Source: Streptomyces akebiae (GTDB lineage Bacteria > Actinomycetota > Actinomycetes > Streptomycetales > Streptomycetaceae). Taken from it: DNA of 64,000 bases. Under the pieces are notes generated by a model. That model worked only from the letters and a program-made list of their open reading frames with translations, was not told the DNA's origin and did not search any database. Within the stretch, counting starts at the first letter, position 1. Each line of letters begins with the position of its first letter. The DNA lies in contig NZ_CP080647.1 of NCBI RefSeq assembly GCF_019599145.1, positions 2,046,001 through 2,110,000 of the forward strand. The letters are read 5' to 3'. Of this stretch, positions 42,640 to 51,856 are shown one piece after another. The translations under genes were made by a program, and so were the position numbers.

Positions 42640-44043
42640 CTACATGTAGAAGGCGTACCGGGCTTCGGGTTCATAGGTGTCGGGGAGGTCGCGAAGGATG
42701 GCGCCGACTTCGCCGGCGAACCGCACCGTGACCGGCAGCCGCTCGGCGAAACGGGCGGAGTTCCAGTTCATTTTCGTCAACAGCAGGACCTCGCGCAGCA
42801 GGTCCCGGGCGCTAGAGTCGCCAACATGGTCAGTGATCTGGACCGGTGCCGGAACATGCCCGTGTGGGTAGCGGCCGAGCGACGGCACGTACCCGGTCGT
42901 GTAGAGGTAGCGACGGTCGCCGAGGCTGACGCAAGTGCCGCGGGGCGGAGGGTATTCGCCGTGGCGCATCACGCGTACGCCGGTGGAGGGGGCCAGGGAC
43001 ACGAGGTCGTACTCGTAGTTGCTGAGTGCGTCCTCGAAGCCCTCGCGTTCGTCGGGGAAGAAGCGTGATTGCTTATGGATCACGATGCGCCGGGGAGTGC
43101 GCCCCATCGTCTGCTTGTATCGGCCGATGACATCTGAGATCAGCCGGGACGCCTCTTCCGCCGGCAGGTGCGGCCACTTGCCCTTCCATTCGAACGGGCT
43201 GCCCCGCAGCACGAACGCCTCTCCGTTTTCGGCGAACGCTTGGGCAACGCTCGTGCGCATTGTGGATCTCTCGCCATGCGGACGGTAGAACGTGACCCCA
43301 AGGTGGCACGTCCCCTCGGCCAGCCCGACCGGGGTCCAGGGAAATCCGCCCGCCTTGAAGTAGATCGCGGTGAACAGGTTCCACGCGAGGTCGGCAGGAT
43401 GCTCGAGATCGGAAGTGTGCGCGTCCAGGTCGGACTCCACGGTCTCCTGCTGGAGCAACTGCGTGCGCAGCCCCCGCTGCATCGCCCGGGCCTTGATTCC
43501 GGCACGTAGGTTCCATACGGTCTCCACCCCGCGGTTGCGCTGGTGAACGGCCCAGTACCGCTTGGTGATCTCGGACGGAAGCGTGATGAACACGACCGAT
43601 GGAGGAGCATCGAGCCCCGCCAGCCTGTGCAGGCAGTCGTCGATGACGTCAAGGAGCTGGTTGAAGCCGTCGAGCCTTCTGAGCCGGTCCGCGGTCACAG
43701 CGCGGATCTCGGCAGCAGTGATCTTGGCTTCGGGGCCGTCAGTGCGCAGCCGGGAGGCGAAGGGGCCGTCCGGTTGGAAGCCGCAGAAGGGGTGGTGCTC
43801 GTCGTCGCCGTCGACGCCCTCAGCCGCCCGTGAAAGCCACGCTCGGGCCTTCGCGATGGATTCGGCTGTGCCGATGAATCCGGCAGTCACAGCCGCGGGG
43901 TGGTTCGGCTGGTCACGTGACCAGGGGCCCGCCGCAGGAATGCCAACCTTGGGGTCGATGTGCGTCAGGTTGCCGGCGAAGGCGAGGGCTGGCTCGCCGA
44001 TCCACTCGACGCCCAGGTTCAGCGATTTGAGCGCGAGGCTCAT
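42640..44043 (-). CDS. Short prokaryotic Argonaute (MID-PIWI), nuclease-inactive
   Basis: A 467-residue short pAgo made of MID and PIWI domains only. ATG at 44043 overlaps the HNH-APAZ stop (ATGA). The MID part (about 145-200) ends in a basic helix region with NLRAGIKARAMQRGLRTQLL, fitting 5'-phosphate guide binding. The PIWI part has HLGVTFYRP (247-254), RRIVIHKQSRFF (318-329), GDRRYLYTTGYVPSLG (375-390) and LTKMNWNSARF (422-432), and ends RYAFYM, all familiar in short pAgos. At the first catalytic Asp position, Thr251 follows LGV, so target slicing is not expected. It probably binds guide and target and activates the partner HNH nuclease. The partner gene is directly upstream. Confidence 0.85.
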   Translation of the reverse strand: MSLALKSLNLGVEWIGEPALAFAGNLTHIDPKVGIPAAGPWSRDQPNHPAAVTAGFIGTAESIAKARAWLSRAAEGVDGDDEHHPFCGFQPDGPFASRLRTDGPEAKITAAEIRAVTADRLRRLDGFNQLLDVIDDCLHRLAGLDAPPSVVFITLPSEITKRYWAVHQRNRGVETVWNLRAGIKARAMQRGLRTQLLQQETVESDLDAHTSDLEHPADLAWNLFTAIYFKAGGFPWTPVGLAEGTCHLGVTFYRPHGERSTMRTSVAQAFAENGEAFVLRGSPFEWKGKWPHLPAEEASRLISDVIGRYKQTMGRTPRRIVIHKQSRFFPDEREGFEDALSNYEYDLVSLAPSTGVRVMRHGEYPPPRGTCVSLGDRRYLYTTGYVPSLGRYPHGHVPAPVQITDHVGDSSARDLLREVLLLTKMNWNSARFAERLPVTVRFAGEVGAILRDLPDTYEPEARYAFYM

Positions 44044-45332
44044 CGGTCGTCCTCCTTGTGTTCGGCGCCCCAGTCCCACTCCGCGTCGTCGATGTCCCAC
44101 GAACTGGCAAGCGCGTCGATGACATCGTCTTCGTCTCCGCTGTCGAGCATGGTGACGGGATTGAAGCGGTTGTCGTCGATCAGCGGCCACTTGGCATCGA
44201 CTTGCGGGAAGTCGCCGTCGATCGCGATTCTTTGCCGGCCGACTTCGAAGACGACCCGCGCGCGGCCGTCGAGAAGGAAATACCGGAAGAAGTGGACGGC
44301 ATCGAAGTAGCCCTCGTTGTACATGCGCGATTTGCGCTTCGTCACCTTGCGCCCCACCCGGCGCGGATCCAGCGGCACTTTCCCGTTCTTCGTGAGATGG
44401 AACTCCGGCCGGATGGTCAGCCCCCACATCCCCGTGGCGAATTCCTCGAAGCGAAGCTGTGCCGCGAGATGCCACCACACGTCACGCGGATTCCCGACAA
44501 GCTCGCCTTCCTGACGGACAACCTTCTTGGCGGACTGGTTCCTACCCGTCTTGGTCTTGGCCTCCACTCGCCGCGTGACCGTCTCATGGTCCGCCAGAAA
44601 GTAGTAGCGGCCATGATCGCGGTCGTACTGTATGCCGCGCTTTCGCAGGGCAACACGAAGCGCCGAGTTCAACAACCACACATAGATGTTCCGGTCATGC
44701 GAATCCAGCAGCTCGGCCGCGTCCAAACATTGGGCGCTCTCAGGTTCCACGACCTGTTTGAACGGCCCTCGGGTGTCGGCCAGATCATGAAATGCCCACA
44801 CCTGGCCATTGGCCAGCACGAAGGGAAGGACCTGACCACGCATCGGCCGGGGCAGCCGTTCGATGATTTCCATGGATGTTCTGAACAGCGACTCCGCCCT
44901 CCAGACCGATCCCGGCAGTTCCGATACGGGCAGCAGCGACACATCCACCGAATCGGTCTCGAAGGGCGCGGGCGGCACGCGAAGATCCTTGGCCGCCATC
45001 CTCTCTTCGTGGTCCGCCTTGTATTTGGCGAGGACCTCGACCGAGTAGATTCGAGGGTTCCCGTCCACGATCGCGTGATGGTTTCCGCAGAAGAGGGTGA
45101 GGTTCTCCACCGCATCCGGAGCATCCGACAGCGGAGCCTCTCTCGATCGCGGCCCTTGCCTCCCGACACCGACCAGATGCGCACGTTGCGCCAGCGTCAC
45201 AGGCTTCTCCCCAGAAGCCTCCTGATACGTCACGGGGCTCGAACACGCCGGGAACGCACACTGGTTCCCCGACAGCGCGAACAACCGGTTGGTGACCGGC
45301 GCCGGGATCTCCTTGCGGCTGCTTGATGCCAT
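44040..45332 (-). CDS. HNH-APAZ effector of the short Argonaute system
   Basis: A 430-residue protein. The N-terminal HNH nuclease has CAFPAC (Cys25, Cys30), RAHLVG (His52) and ENLTLFCGNHHAIVD (Asn77, Cys82, His85/86), forming the zinc knuckle and beta-beta-alpha active site. From about residue 125 onward it resembles the APAZ domain that pairs with short pAgos: RYYFLADHETVTRRV, TGRNQSAKKVV, WWHLAAQLRFEEF, WGLTIRPEFHLTKNG, RKVTKRKSRMYNEGYF and FFRYFLLDGRARV. The acidic C-terminus follows. It precedes the pAgo gene with a 4-nt overlap, the order usual for APAZ-pAgo pairs. Expected action is DNA (or other nucleic acid) cleavage when the complex recognises invader DNA. The ribosome binding site at ATG 45332 is weak. 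Confidence 0.82.
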   Translation of the reverse strand: MASSSRKEIPAPVTNRLFALSGNQCAFPACSSPVTYQEASGEKPVTLAQRAHLVGVGRQGPRSREAPLSDAPDAVENLTLFCGNHHAIVDGNPRIYSVEVLAKYKADHEERMAAKDLRVPPAPFETDSVDVSLLPVSELPGSVWRAESLFRTSMEIIERLPRPMRGQVLPFVLANGQVWAFHDLADTRGPFKQVVEPESAQCLDAAELLDSHDRNIYVWLLNSALRVALRKRGIQYDRDHGRYYFLADHETVTRRVEAKTKTGRNQSAKKVVRQEGELVGNPRDVWWHLAAQLRFEEFATGMWGLTIRPEFHLTKNGKVPLDPRRVGRKVTKRKSRMYNEGYFDAVHFFRYFLLDGRARVVFEVGRQRIAIDGDFPQVDAKWPLIDDNRFNPVTMLDSGDEDDVIDALASSWDIDDAEWDWGAEHKEDDR

Positions 45333-45424
45333 GAGCCAACCCTAGGACGGGGCACTGACATCATCCGGAGCAGCTCCAGACCGGCCCCATGCTGGCCCGA
45401 CCACCACGCACATTCCTGGTCCGT

Positions 45425-45560
45425 TGCGAGGGGTTTCCGTGCCGCGTGCTACGCGTCGGCCGTAGCACGCGTATCGTCACCGCCTTCTTGCTCCGCGGAC
45501 TCAAGAGCGGAGAGCCGGACTGCAAGGGGTTGCTGCACCCCGTCGTAGCCCGCTGCGCAC
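45425..45560 (+). pseudogene. Decayed 3' half of the excisionase-like HTH gene
   Basis: The reading CEGFPCRVLRVGRSTRIV then SGEPDCKG parallels GEFPCRVLRVGRSTRVV then SGEPEYNG of the intact HTH protein at 41968-42243. The N-terminal HTH is absent, so it cannot be functional. Confidence 0.65.
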
Positions 45561-45594
45561 AGGAGCCCCGCCGGAGCATCCCGGCGGGGCTCCT
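45561..45594. terminator. Terminator in repeat B
   Basis: 14-bp perfect stem (45561-45574 with 45581-45594), loop AGCATC. It lies 229 nt upstream of the HNH-APAZ start and would insulate that operon from transcription in either direction. Confidence 0.75.
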
Positions 45595-45928
45595 CGTCTC
45601 ACGCGCTATCACACCGGCCTCACCAACCGTGCGGACTCCCCCGGACTGTGAGGCTTTGACCTGGCGTTACGCGCCCGTCCTGGATTAGCTGGACACCTCT
45701 GGACGGTCTCTACAACCTGTGCCAGGTGGTGCCCAGAGAGGGAGCCAGGATCAGGACGGGAGCCTCTTCCGGCCCGTCAAAGCGATATTGCAGGGTGTTC
45801 GACGGTGTCTCACTCACGCCTCAGACCCTCTCACGTATCACGAAATCTCACACAGCCCGGGGATCCCGGCGGCTCCCGGCCCTCTCGGCGCGGCACGTCC
45901 GGCTGCCGGAACCCTCGGGGATCCACAT

Positions 45929-46297
45929 ATGAGTTCTCCGGCACTGACCATGCTCGACCAGCTGCGCGACCTCGCCGAGACCTCGGCCAACGGCCGCGTC
46001 ACACCCAACCTCGACACAGGGATGAACGTCGTCCCCACCGACAACCCGGAGCCCCCGAGTTTCGCCGACATTGTGATCAGCAGCGACAACCACACCCCCG
46101 CGGTACATGCGATCGTCAGGCTCAGCGACTTCTATCCGCTCAGTCCTCGGTGGCGCCCAGGCCGGTCAGGGCTCCGACCGGGTCGAGGTCCGGGGTGCCT
46201 CGGGGCCACCAGTCGTCGCGGCCCGGTTCGGACTCGTACGCGTACCAGAGGCCGTCCTGGCCGAGGCGGAGTTGCATGTGGCCGTGGGGGTGGGTGA
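45929..46297 (+). CDS. Possible truncated small protein
   Basis: ATG at 45929 has GGGGA 8 nt upstream. The first ~70 residues (MSSPALTMLDQLRDLAETSA, PPSFADIVISSDNHTPAV, RLSDFYPLS) look protein-like. From about 46137 the frame runs antisense through the end of the SWIM gene and becomes Arg/Gly-rich, so the original gene was probably truncated here. No family recognised. The 325 nt upstream (45604-45928) show nothing else. Confidence 0.35.
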   Translation: MSSPALTMLDQLRDLAETSANGRVTPNLDTGMNVVPTDNPEPPSFADIVISSDNHTPAVHAIVRLSDFYPLSPRWRPGRSGLRPGRGPGCLGATSRRGPVRTRTRTRGRPGRGGVACGRGGG

Positions 46298-48863
46298 GGT
46301 GGTTGCGCCAGGGGCGGAAGGCCGGGAGGTCCGCGGCGAGCAGCAGGGGGCGGGCGCGGTCGAAGCGGCCGGCCGGCGGGTCCCAGGGCTCCTCCAGGAC
46401 GGCCAGCCCTGCGAGGCCCCCCTGACGCCAGGCGGCGACCGCGCGGGCCAGGTCGGCCGGGGTGCGACCGGTGGCGGCGGCCAGCGAGGAGTACAGGGCG
46501 CGGGTGGTGGCGGTGAGGCCGGAGCCGGGGCGTGCGGCGGCGAGTCGCACCGCGTCCTGCCACAGCGTCAGTTCGGCCACCGGGTCGCGTCCCGTGGTGA
46601 GCAAGGCGTGCGCGCGGGCCGCCGCGTCGGTGGCCAACTGGTCCAACGCGAACGGGTCGGGGCCGCCGGGCGCGCCCGGGTAGACCGGTGGCTGTTCCGG
46701 GTGCGGGGGCGGGGGTGCCGGGGCGGGCAGCGGCGGGAGGGCGCGCGGGGCGAGGGCGTCACGGGCCCGCACGCCCGGAAGCGGAGCGGGCTCCTGCTCC
46801 TGCGCGGCGCGCGCCGCACGGGCCGCGTTCCGCCGTGACAGCGCGTCCAGCAACTCCCGCTCGCCCCGGCCCCGCAGCAGCAACAGGACGAACGGGTCCT
46901 GGTCCAGCAGCCGCGCCGTCTGGTAGCAGAGCGCCGCCGCGTGCTTGCAGGGGTGCCCGAAGTCGGGGCAGCTGCACCGGGGTTCGAGCTCGCCCGCACC
47001 GGGCAGCAGGCGCACGCCCCGGCCTCCGGGTCCGGCTCCCGGACGGGGTCCTGGCCCGGCCAGGGTGTGGGGCAGTTCCTTGTCCAGCAACGCGACGATG
47101 TGGCCCGGCTGTTCCGCGGCCGCGTCCAGGAAGCGGTCCCATTCGGCGTCGTCCAGCGTCCGCAGCCGGAGTTGCACCCGGTACGGTCGGGGCCTGCTGC
47201 CGTGCACATACGCCAGCACCAGCCCCGGGGTGACGGTGATCGCGTCGACGTTCCCCCTGTCGGCGTACGCCCGGCCGCGCGCCAGCCGCGCCGCGTCCAG
47301 CGCGCCCTCCTCCAGCGCCGTCACCCAGGCGTTGCCCCACCAGCTCTCCGCGAACGCCTCGCCGGGGGAGGTCCGGGGCGGGAACGGACGGAAGGTGCGC
47401 CGCAGTTCACCGTCCCGGGAGGGCGCGGCCATGGTGCGGGGGACGCGGGAGGTGGTGGGGGCGTCGGGGAGGGCAGCCGCGGGGGAGGCGGGGGCTCGGA
47501 GCGGGGTGCCGGGGAGGTCGGAGCCGGGGCGGGGTAGGTCGAGGCCGGGGCCAGGTAGGCCGGGGCCGAATACGTCGGAGCCGAATACGTCGGAGCCGGA
47601 TTCTTCGGGGCCGGATTCTTCGGGGCCGGAAGCCGGGTGAGGAGCGGCCGGGGCTCGCGACGCGCTGTCGCCGGGTGTGCTCTCGTGCGGCGGCGACGGC
47701 TCGGCGCCGCCGTCCTGCCCGGTGTCGGTGCCCGTGTGCTGCTCCACGGCTGCGGTCTCGCCGGGGTCTGGGTCCTCGGAGGGCAACTCGAAGGCACCGG
47801 CGAGCAGTTCGCGTAGGTCGCGCGTACGGTCACGCAGGGCCCGGCCTGCGGGGGTGCCTCCTGAGCCGCGCTCCTCGTGGGCTTCTCCGGATGCCCGGCC
47901 GCGCGGGGCATCCCACCGAGCCCTGCGTCCCGTTGCCTCGCCGCTCCCGTCACCGCCGGAGCTCGGGGACGTCTCCCGGTCCGCCCGCAGCCTGGCCGAC
48001 GGCAGCCCGCCCTGCCGCGCGGCCCGACCGCCCTTGCCCGTGCCCCCGGCACGAACGCCCTCAGCCTCGGCCCGGGCCCGCTCGGCGTCACGTGCGGCCC
48101 GCAACGCTTCCCGGGCGACGTCACCGGGCCGCCCGCCGGCCTTGCCCGTCTCACCGGCACGGCCTGCGTCCTCACCGAGGCCGGCGTCCGACGCGTCGGC
48201 CCCACGCAGGCGCGCGCTGGACCTGATCGCCCCACCGGAGCGAGCATCCGACGCGCCGGCCGCACGTGGGCGCGCGCCGGGAGCACTTGCCGCACCTGTG
48301 CCGGCGCTCGGCGTGTCCGCCGAACCGGGGTGTACGGCAGTGACGCTTGCCGAGTCGGGGGCGGCGCCGGACGGACCGCCACTCTCCCCCTCAACGGCGG
48401 CAGGAGCCTCCACAGCCCTCCGCAAGGCCTCCCGGGCCACGTCACCAGGCCGGGCGGCGGCGGACCGCGCCGCCCGGGCGTCGCCCGCCCCCTTCGGTCC
48501 GGCCACGCCGGTACCCGAAGCGGAGCCCGAGCCCCGGCGGTCACCGGGCTCCGTCCCCTGCCCGTCCCGTTCCCGTGCCGCCCGCAACGCCCGGCGAGCC
48601 GCGTCGGCGGGCCGGGGCCCGAGGCCGGAAGCCTGCCCACCCTCCCCCGTCGGACCTCCCGGGTTCACCTCGTCGGCCGCCGGTGCCCCATCGGTCTCCG
48701 CCGGAGGGTTCTCTTCCCTCTCGGCGCCCCGGCCTTCAGGCGCCCGCTCCGCAGCCTCGTCCCCGCTCCACGCGCTCTCCCCCGCCCGGCCCGGCGCACC
48801 GCCCGGCCCCCGCTCATCTCCCGGCGCCCCCGCACCGCCCGGCATCCCCGTTCCCCCGCTCAC
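46140..48863 (-). CDS. SWIM zinc-finger protein, partner of SNF2 helicase
   Basis: A 907-residue protein. GTG at 48863 overlaps the helicase stop (GTGA), so the pair is coupled. Roughly the first 480 residues are low-complexity (Gly, Ala, Arg, Pro, Ser) and probably disordered. The following domain contains SWWGNAWVTALEEGALDAAR then LARGRAYADRGNVDAI, and a SWIM zinc finger CSCPDFGHPCKHAAALCYQT about residue 629. A helical C-terminal region follows. In actinobacteria such proteins sit directly beside SNF2-type helicases and are thought to act with them on DNA or chromatin-like substrates. Exact function unknown. Confidence 0.85.
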   Translation of the reverse strand: MSGGTGMPGGAGAPGDERGPGGAPGRAGESAWSGDEAAERAPEGRGAEREENPPAETDGAPAADEVNPGGPTGEGGQASGLGPRPADAARRALRAARERDGQGTEPGDRRGSGSASGTGVAGPKGAGDARAARSAAARPGDVAREALRRAVEAPAAVEGESGGPSGAAPDSASVTAVHPGSADTPSAGTGAASAPGARPRAAGASDARSGGAIRSSARLRGADASDAGLGEDAGRAGETGKAGGRPGDVAREALRAARDAERARAEAEGVRAGGTGKGGRAARQGGLPSARLRADRETSPSSGGDGSGEATGRRARWDAPRGRASGEAHEERGSGGTPAGRALRDRTRDLRELLAGAFELPSEDPDPGETAAVEQHTGTDTGQDGGAEPSPPHESTPGDSASRAPAAPHPASGPEESGPEESGSDVFGSDVFGPGLPGPGLDLPRPGSDLPGTPLRAPASPAAALPDAPTTSRVPRTMAAPSRDGELRRTFRPFPPRTSPGEAFAESWWGNAWVTALEEGALDAARLARGRAYADRGNVDAITVTPGLVLAYVHGSRPRPYRVQLRLRTLDDAEWDRFLDAAAEQPGHIVALLDKELPHTLAGPGPRPGAGPGGRGVRLLPGAGELEPRCSCPDFGHPCKHAAALCYQTARLLDQDPFVLLLLRGRGERELLDALSRRNAARAARAAQEQEPAPLPGVRARDALAPRALPPLPAPAPPPPHPEQPPVYPGAPGGPDPFALDQLATDAAARAHALLTTGRDPVAELTLWQDAVRLAAARPGSGLTATTRALYSSLAAATGRTPADLARAVAAWRQGGLAGLAVLEEPWDPPAGRFDRARPLLLAADLPAFRPWRNHLTHPHGHMQLRLGQDGLWYAYESEPGRDDWWPRGTPDLDPVGALTGLGATED

Positions 48864-51709
48864 GACGACCTCCGCAGCGACACCAGGTCGGTCAGTTCTC
48901 GGTCGGTCAGCTCCGTCAGGGCCGCCTCGCCGGAGCCGAGGATGGCGTCGGAGAGGGCGCGCTTGGCTTCCAGCATCTCGGCGATGCGGTCCTCGATGGT
49001 GCCCTCGGTGATCAGACGGTGGACCTGGACGGGCTGGGTCTGGCCGATGCGGTAGGCGCGGTCGGTGGCCTGCTCCTCGACGGCGGGGTTCCACCAGCGA
49101 TCGAAGTGGACGACATGGCCCGCGCGGGTGAGGTTCAGACCGGTTCCGGCGGCCTTGAGGGACAGGACCAGGACAGGTGTCGCTCCGCTCTGGAAGCGGT
49201 CCACCATGTGTTCGCGGTCCTTGATCGGCGTGCCGCCGTGGAGCAGTTCGACCGGGACCGCGCGAGCGGCGAGATGGGCGGTGATCAGCCGGGCCATGCC
49301 GACGTACTGGGTGAAGACCAGCGCCGAGCCGTCCTCGGCGAGCAGCGTGTCCAACAGTTCGTCCAGCAGGGCCAGTTTGCCGGAGCGGGCGGCGAGTCGG
49401 TCCGCGGCGGACTGGCCCGCCTCCTCCTTGAGGTAGAGCGCCGGGTGGTCGCAGATCTGCTTCAGGGCGCCGAGGAGCTTCAGGACGAGGCCCCGGCGGG
49501 CGATGCCCTCCGCCGTCTCGATGGCGAGCAGCGACTCGCGCACGACGGCCTCGTACAGGGCGGCCTGCTCGCGGGTGAGGGGGACGGGGTGGTCCGTCTC
49601 GGTCTTGGGCGGGAGTTCGGGCACGATGCCCGGGTCCGACTTCTTGCGGCGGAGGAGGAAGGGGCGGACCAGACGGGCGAGACGGGTGACCGCCTCCTGG
49701 TCCTCGCCGTTCTCCACGGCGCGGGCGTGCCGGGCCCGGAAGGACTTGAGCGGGCCGAGGAGCCCGGGGGTCGTCCAGTCGAGGAGCGCCCAGAGTTCGG
49801 ACAGGTTGTTCTCGACGGGGGTGCCGGTGAGGGCCACGCGCGCGGGCGTCGGGATCGTGCGCAGGGCCTTCGCGGTCGCCGAGTAGGGGTTCTTGACGTG
49901 CTGGGCCTCGTCGGCGACGACCATGCCCCAGTGCTGGGCGGCCAGGTGCGGGGCGGCGGAGCGCATGGTGCCGTAGGTGGTGAGGACGAAGCCGCCGTCG
50001 AGGTCGTCCAGGGAGCGGTCGGTGCCGTGGAAGCGGCGGACGGGGACGCCGGGGGCGAACCGGGTGATCTCCCGCTGCCAGTTGCCCAGCAGGGAGGCTG
50101 GGCAGACGACCAGCGTGGGTTCGGTGCGGGCCCGGCGCAGATGCAGGGCGATGACCGTGATCGTCTTGCCGAGGCCCATGTCGTCGGCGAGGCAGCCGCC
50201 GAGGCCGAGGGAGGTCATGAGGTCCAGCCAGGCCAGGCCCCGGAGTTGGTAGTCGCGGAGGGTGGCCGAGAGGCCCGGCGGCGGCTCGACCGGGCCGAGA
50301 CCGGCCGTCAGGCGGTCGCGGAGAGCCGCCAGTGCCCCGACCGGCACCGCTTCCACCGTCTCGCCGTCGACCTCCGCCTGCCCGGTGAGGGCCACGGACA
50401 GGGCGTCCACCGGGTCGAGGAGGCCCAGTTCGCGTTTGCGGGCCTTGCGGACGAGGGCCGGGTCGACGAGGACCCACTGGTCGCGCAGGCGGACGATCGG
50501 ACGGTGGGCCTCGGCGAGGCTGTCCATCTCGGTCTCGGTGAGCGGGTCGCCGCCGAGCGCCAACTGCCAGCGGAACCGCAGCAGTTCCTCGCTCTCGAAG
50601 AAGCCGGTGCCGTCCGTGGCGGAGCCGGGCGCGGGGCGCACCTCGGCGCGGACGCTGAGGTCGTGGGCCAGGTCCCGGGGCCAGTGCACCGCGACGCCGG
50701 CCGCGCCGAGCCGGGTCGCGGCGACACCCAGCAGGTCGGACAGTTCGTCCTCGGAGAGGGCGAGGACATCGGGGACGTCCTGTTCGGAGAGGCGGTCCAG
50801 GGGCGGCCAGACACGGGCGGCGCGGCGTACGGCGAGGGCGGCGTCCACGCGCGCGCGGGGCCCGAAGGCCGCGTCCGCGTCGCCCGCCCACAGCGCCGCC
50901 GCGTCGACGACGAGGGTGGGGTCGGCGAGGCTGTGCACCTGGACGACGGCCGCGCCCGCCCGCGGGGCCCGTTCGGCGTCGTCGAAGAGGTCGTACGCCG
51001 ACAGGTCCAGGCGCAGGGAGATCCGTACGCCCGCGTCCATGCCCGCGGCGACCTCGGCGGCCCAGTCACGCGCGTGGGGCAGCCGCTGTCCGGCGTGCGC
51101 CGCGAACGGTTTCCCGGAGACGTACGGCGCCGCCGGGCCGCGCGGGAGCGTGTCGGCGACCGCGTCCAGGAAGGACCGCATCAGGGCTTCCGGCTCGGGC
51201 AGCCGGAGCGGTCCCTTGCCGGGCAGCGGCACGGCGTGGCCCTCGTACGGCAGGGCCGCGGCGACGGCTCTGAGGTGGGCGATGTCGTCCGGATCCAGGG
51301 GTCCCGCCCGCCACGCGTCGTACCCGTCGGCGGTCAGTCCGGGCAGCAGCCGCCCCCGGGCGATCAGCCGCAACGCGTGCAGCGCGGCCGCGCCCCAGCA
51401 GGCCGTGGCGGGGTGGGCGGCGGGGTCGCGGCGGGCCCGGGTGAGCAGGGGAAGGGCCTCGCCGACCGGCAGGCACAGGGCGGGGACGGTGCCCCTGCGG
51501 GCGCCGGAGCCGTGGGGTCGTACGACGGTGAGGTCCTCGGCGGTGCCCGGCGGCGGCTCCGCGCCCGCCGGGTCCCAGAACGCGAACCTGCTGTGCCGGG
51601 GCAGCGGGGCGGGAAGGAAGACGGCGGCCAGCCGGACGGGGACGGACGTCCGCGCGGGGACGTCCGTGTCCGTCTCGGGAACAGCCATGTCCCACATGCG
51701 TCCGGTCAC
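48860..51709 (-). CDS. SNF2-family DEAD/DEAH-box helicase
   Basis: Large SNF2-type ATPase of 949 residues from GTG 51709 (ATG 51688 is a shorter alternative). After an N-terminal actinobacterial region come the Walker A motif ADDMGLGKT (about residue 510), VVADEAQHVKN (Walker B, about 600) and LTGTPVENNLSELW (motif III). The C-terminal helicase domain has FTQYVGMARL, LSLKAAGTGLNLTRAGHVVH and DRAYRIGQTQPVQVHRL (motifs V and VI). It is expected to translocate on double-stranded DNA and remodel protein-DNA complexes. It is coupled to the SWIM protein downstream. Confidence 0.92.
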   Translation of the reverse strand: MTGRMWDMAVPETDTDVPARTSVPVRLAAVFLPAPLPRHSRFAFWDPAGAEPPPGTAEDLTVVRPHGSGARRGTVPALCLPVGEALPLLTRARRDPAAHPATACWGAAALHALRLIARGRLLPGLTADGYDAWRAGPLDPDDIAHLRAVAAALPYEGHAVPLPGKGPLRLPEPEALMRSFLDAVADTLPRGPAAPYVSGKPFAAHAGQRLPHARDWAAEVAAGMDAGVRISLRLDLSAYDLFDDAERAPRAGAAVVQVHSLADPTLVVDAAALWAGDADAAFGPRARVDAALAVRRAARVWPPLDRLSEQDVPDVLALSEDELSDLLGVAATRLGAAGVAVHWPRDLAHDLSVRAEVRPAPGSATDGTGFFESEELLRFRWQLALGGDPLTETEMDSLAEAHRPIVRLRDQWVLVDPALVRKARKRELGLLDPVDALSVALTGQAEVDGETVEAVPVGALAALRDRLTAGLGPVEPPPGLSATLRDYQLRGLAWLDLMTSLGLGGCLADDMGLGKTITVIALHLRRARTEPTLVVCPASLLGNWQREITRFAPGVPVRRFHGTDRSLDDLDGGFVLTTYGTMRSAAPHLAAQHWGMVVADEAQHVKNPYSATAKALRTIPTPARVALTGTPVENNLSELWALLDWTTPGLLGPLKSFRARHARAVENGEDQEAVTRLARLVRPFLLRRKKSDPGIVPELPPKTETDHPVPLTREQAALYEAVVRESLLAIETAEGIARRGLVLKLLGALKQICDHPALYLKEEAGQSAADRLAARSGKLALLDELLDTLLAEDGSALVFTQYVGMARLITAHLAARAVPVELLHGGTPIKDREHMVDRFQSGATPVLVLSLKAAGTGLNLTRAGHVVHFDRWWNPAVEEQATDRAYRIGQTQPVQVHRLITEGTIEDRIAEMLEAKRALSDAILGSGEAALTELTDRELTDLVSLRRSS

Positions 51710-51856
51710 CTCCCGTCCCCCGTCGGATGAGCCGTCTCCGGTCCGGCTCCGATCGCCGCCTTCGACTCGATCAGCTGTCTCCGACTCTACGGGCGGGGTC
51801 TGACAATCGGCCGCGGCGAGCGGGCGAAGGTCCGTCCACGTCGGTGTCCGGGCAGG

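Larger units (their letters stand above)
45422..45603 (+). repeat. Direct repeat B flanking the Argonaute cassette
   Basis: About 182 nt matching repeat A (42106-42305). It contains a decayed 3' half of the HTH gene (GFPCRVLRVGRSTRIVTAFL), with no start or N-terminus. Palindrome arms are at 45443-45453 and 45461-45471 around the same CGTCGGC spacer. It ends in a strong terminator hairpin. Confidence 0.75.

Noticed and set aside
42640..44478. A 612-residue version of the Argonaute
   Set aside because: The first 145 residues are out-of-frame readings of the HNH-APAZ gene. ATG 44043 overlaps its stop as coupled genes do.
44058..45326. A plus-strand frame antisense to HNH-APAZ
   Set aside because: No motif or ribosome binding site; a mirror of the real coding strand.
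46140..50891. A single 1583-residue minus-strand reading frame
   Set aside because: Only 46140-48863 shows SWIM-protein features; the upstream half is an out-of-frame, Arg/Pro-rich reading through the SNF2 gene.
40706..51709. A single large defence island including the SNF2/SWIM pair
   Set aside because: SNF2 proteins occur in defence systems, but this coupled SNF2/SWIM pair looks like a conserved actinobacterial core locus and lies outside the repeat-bounded cassette.
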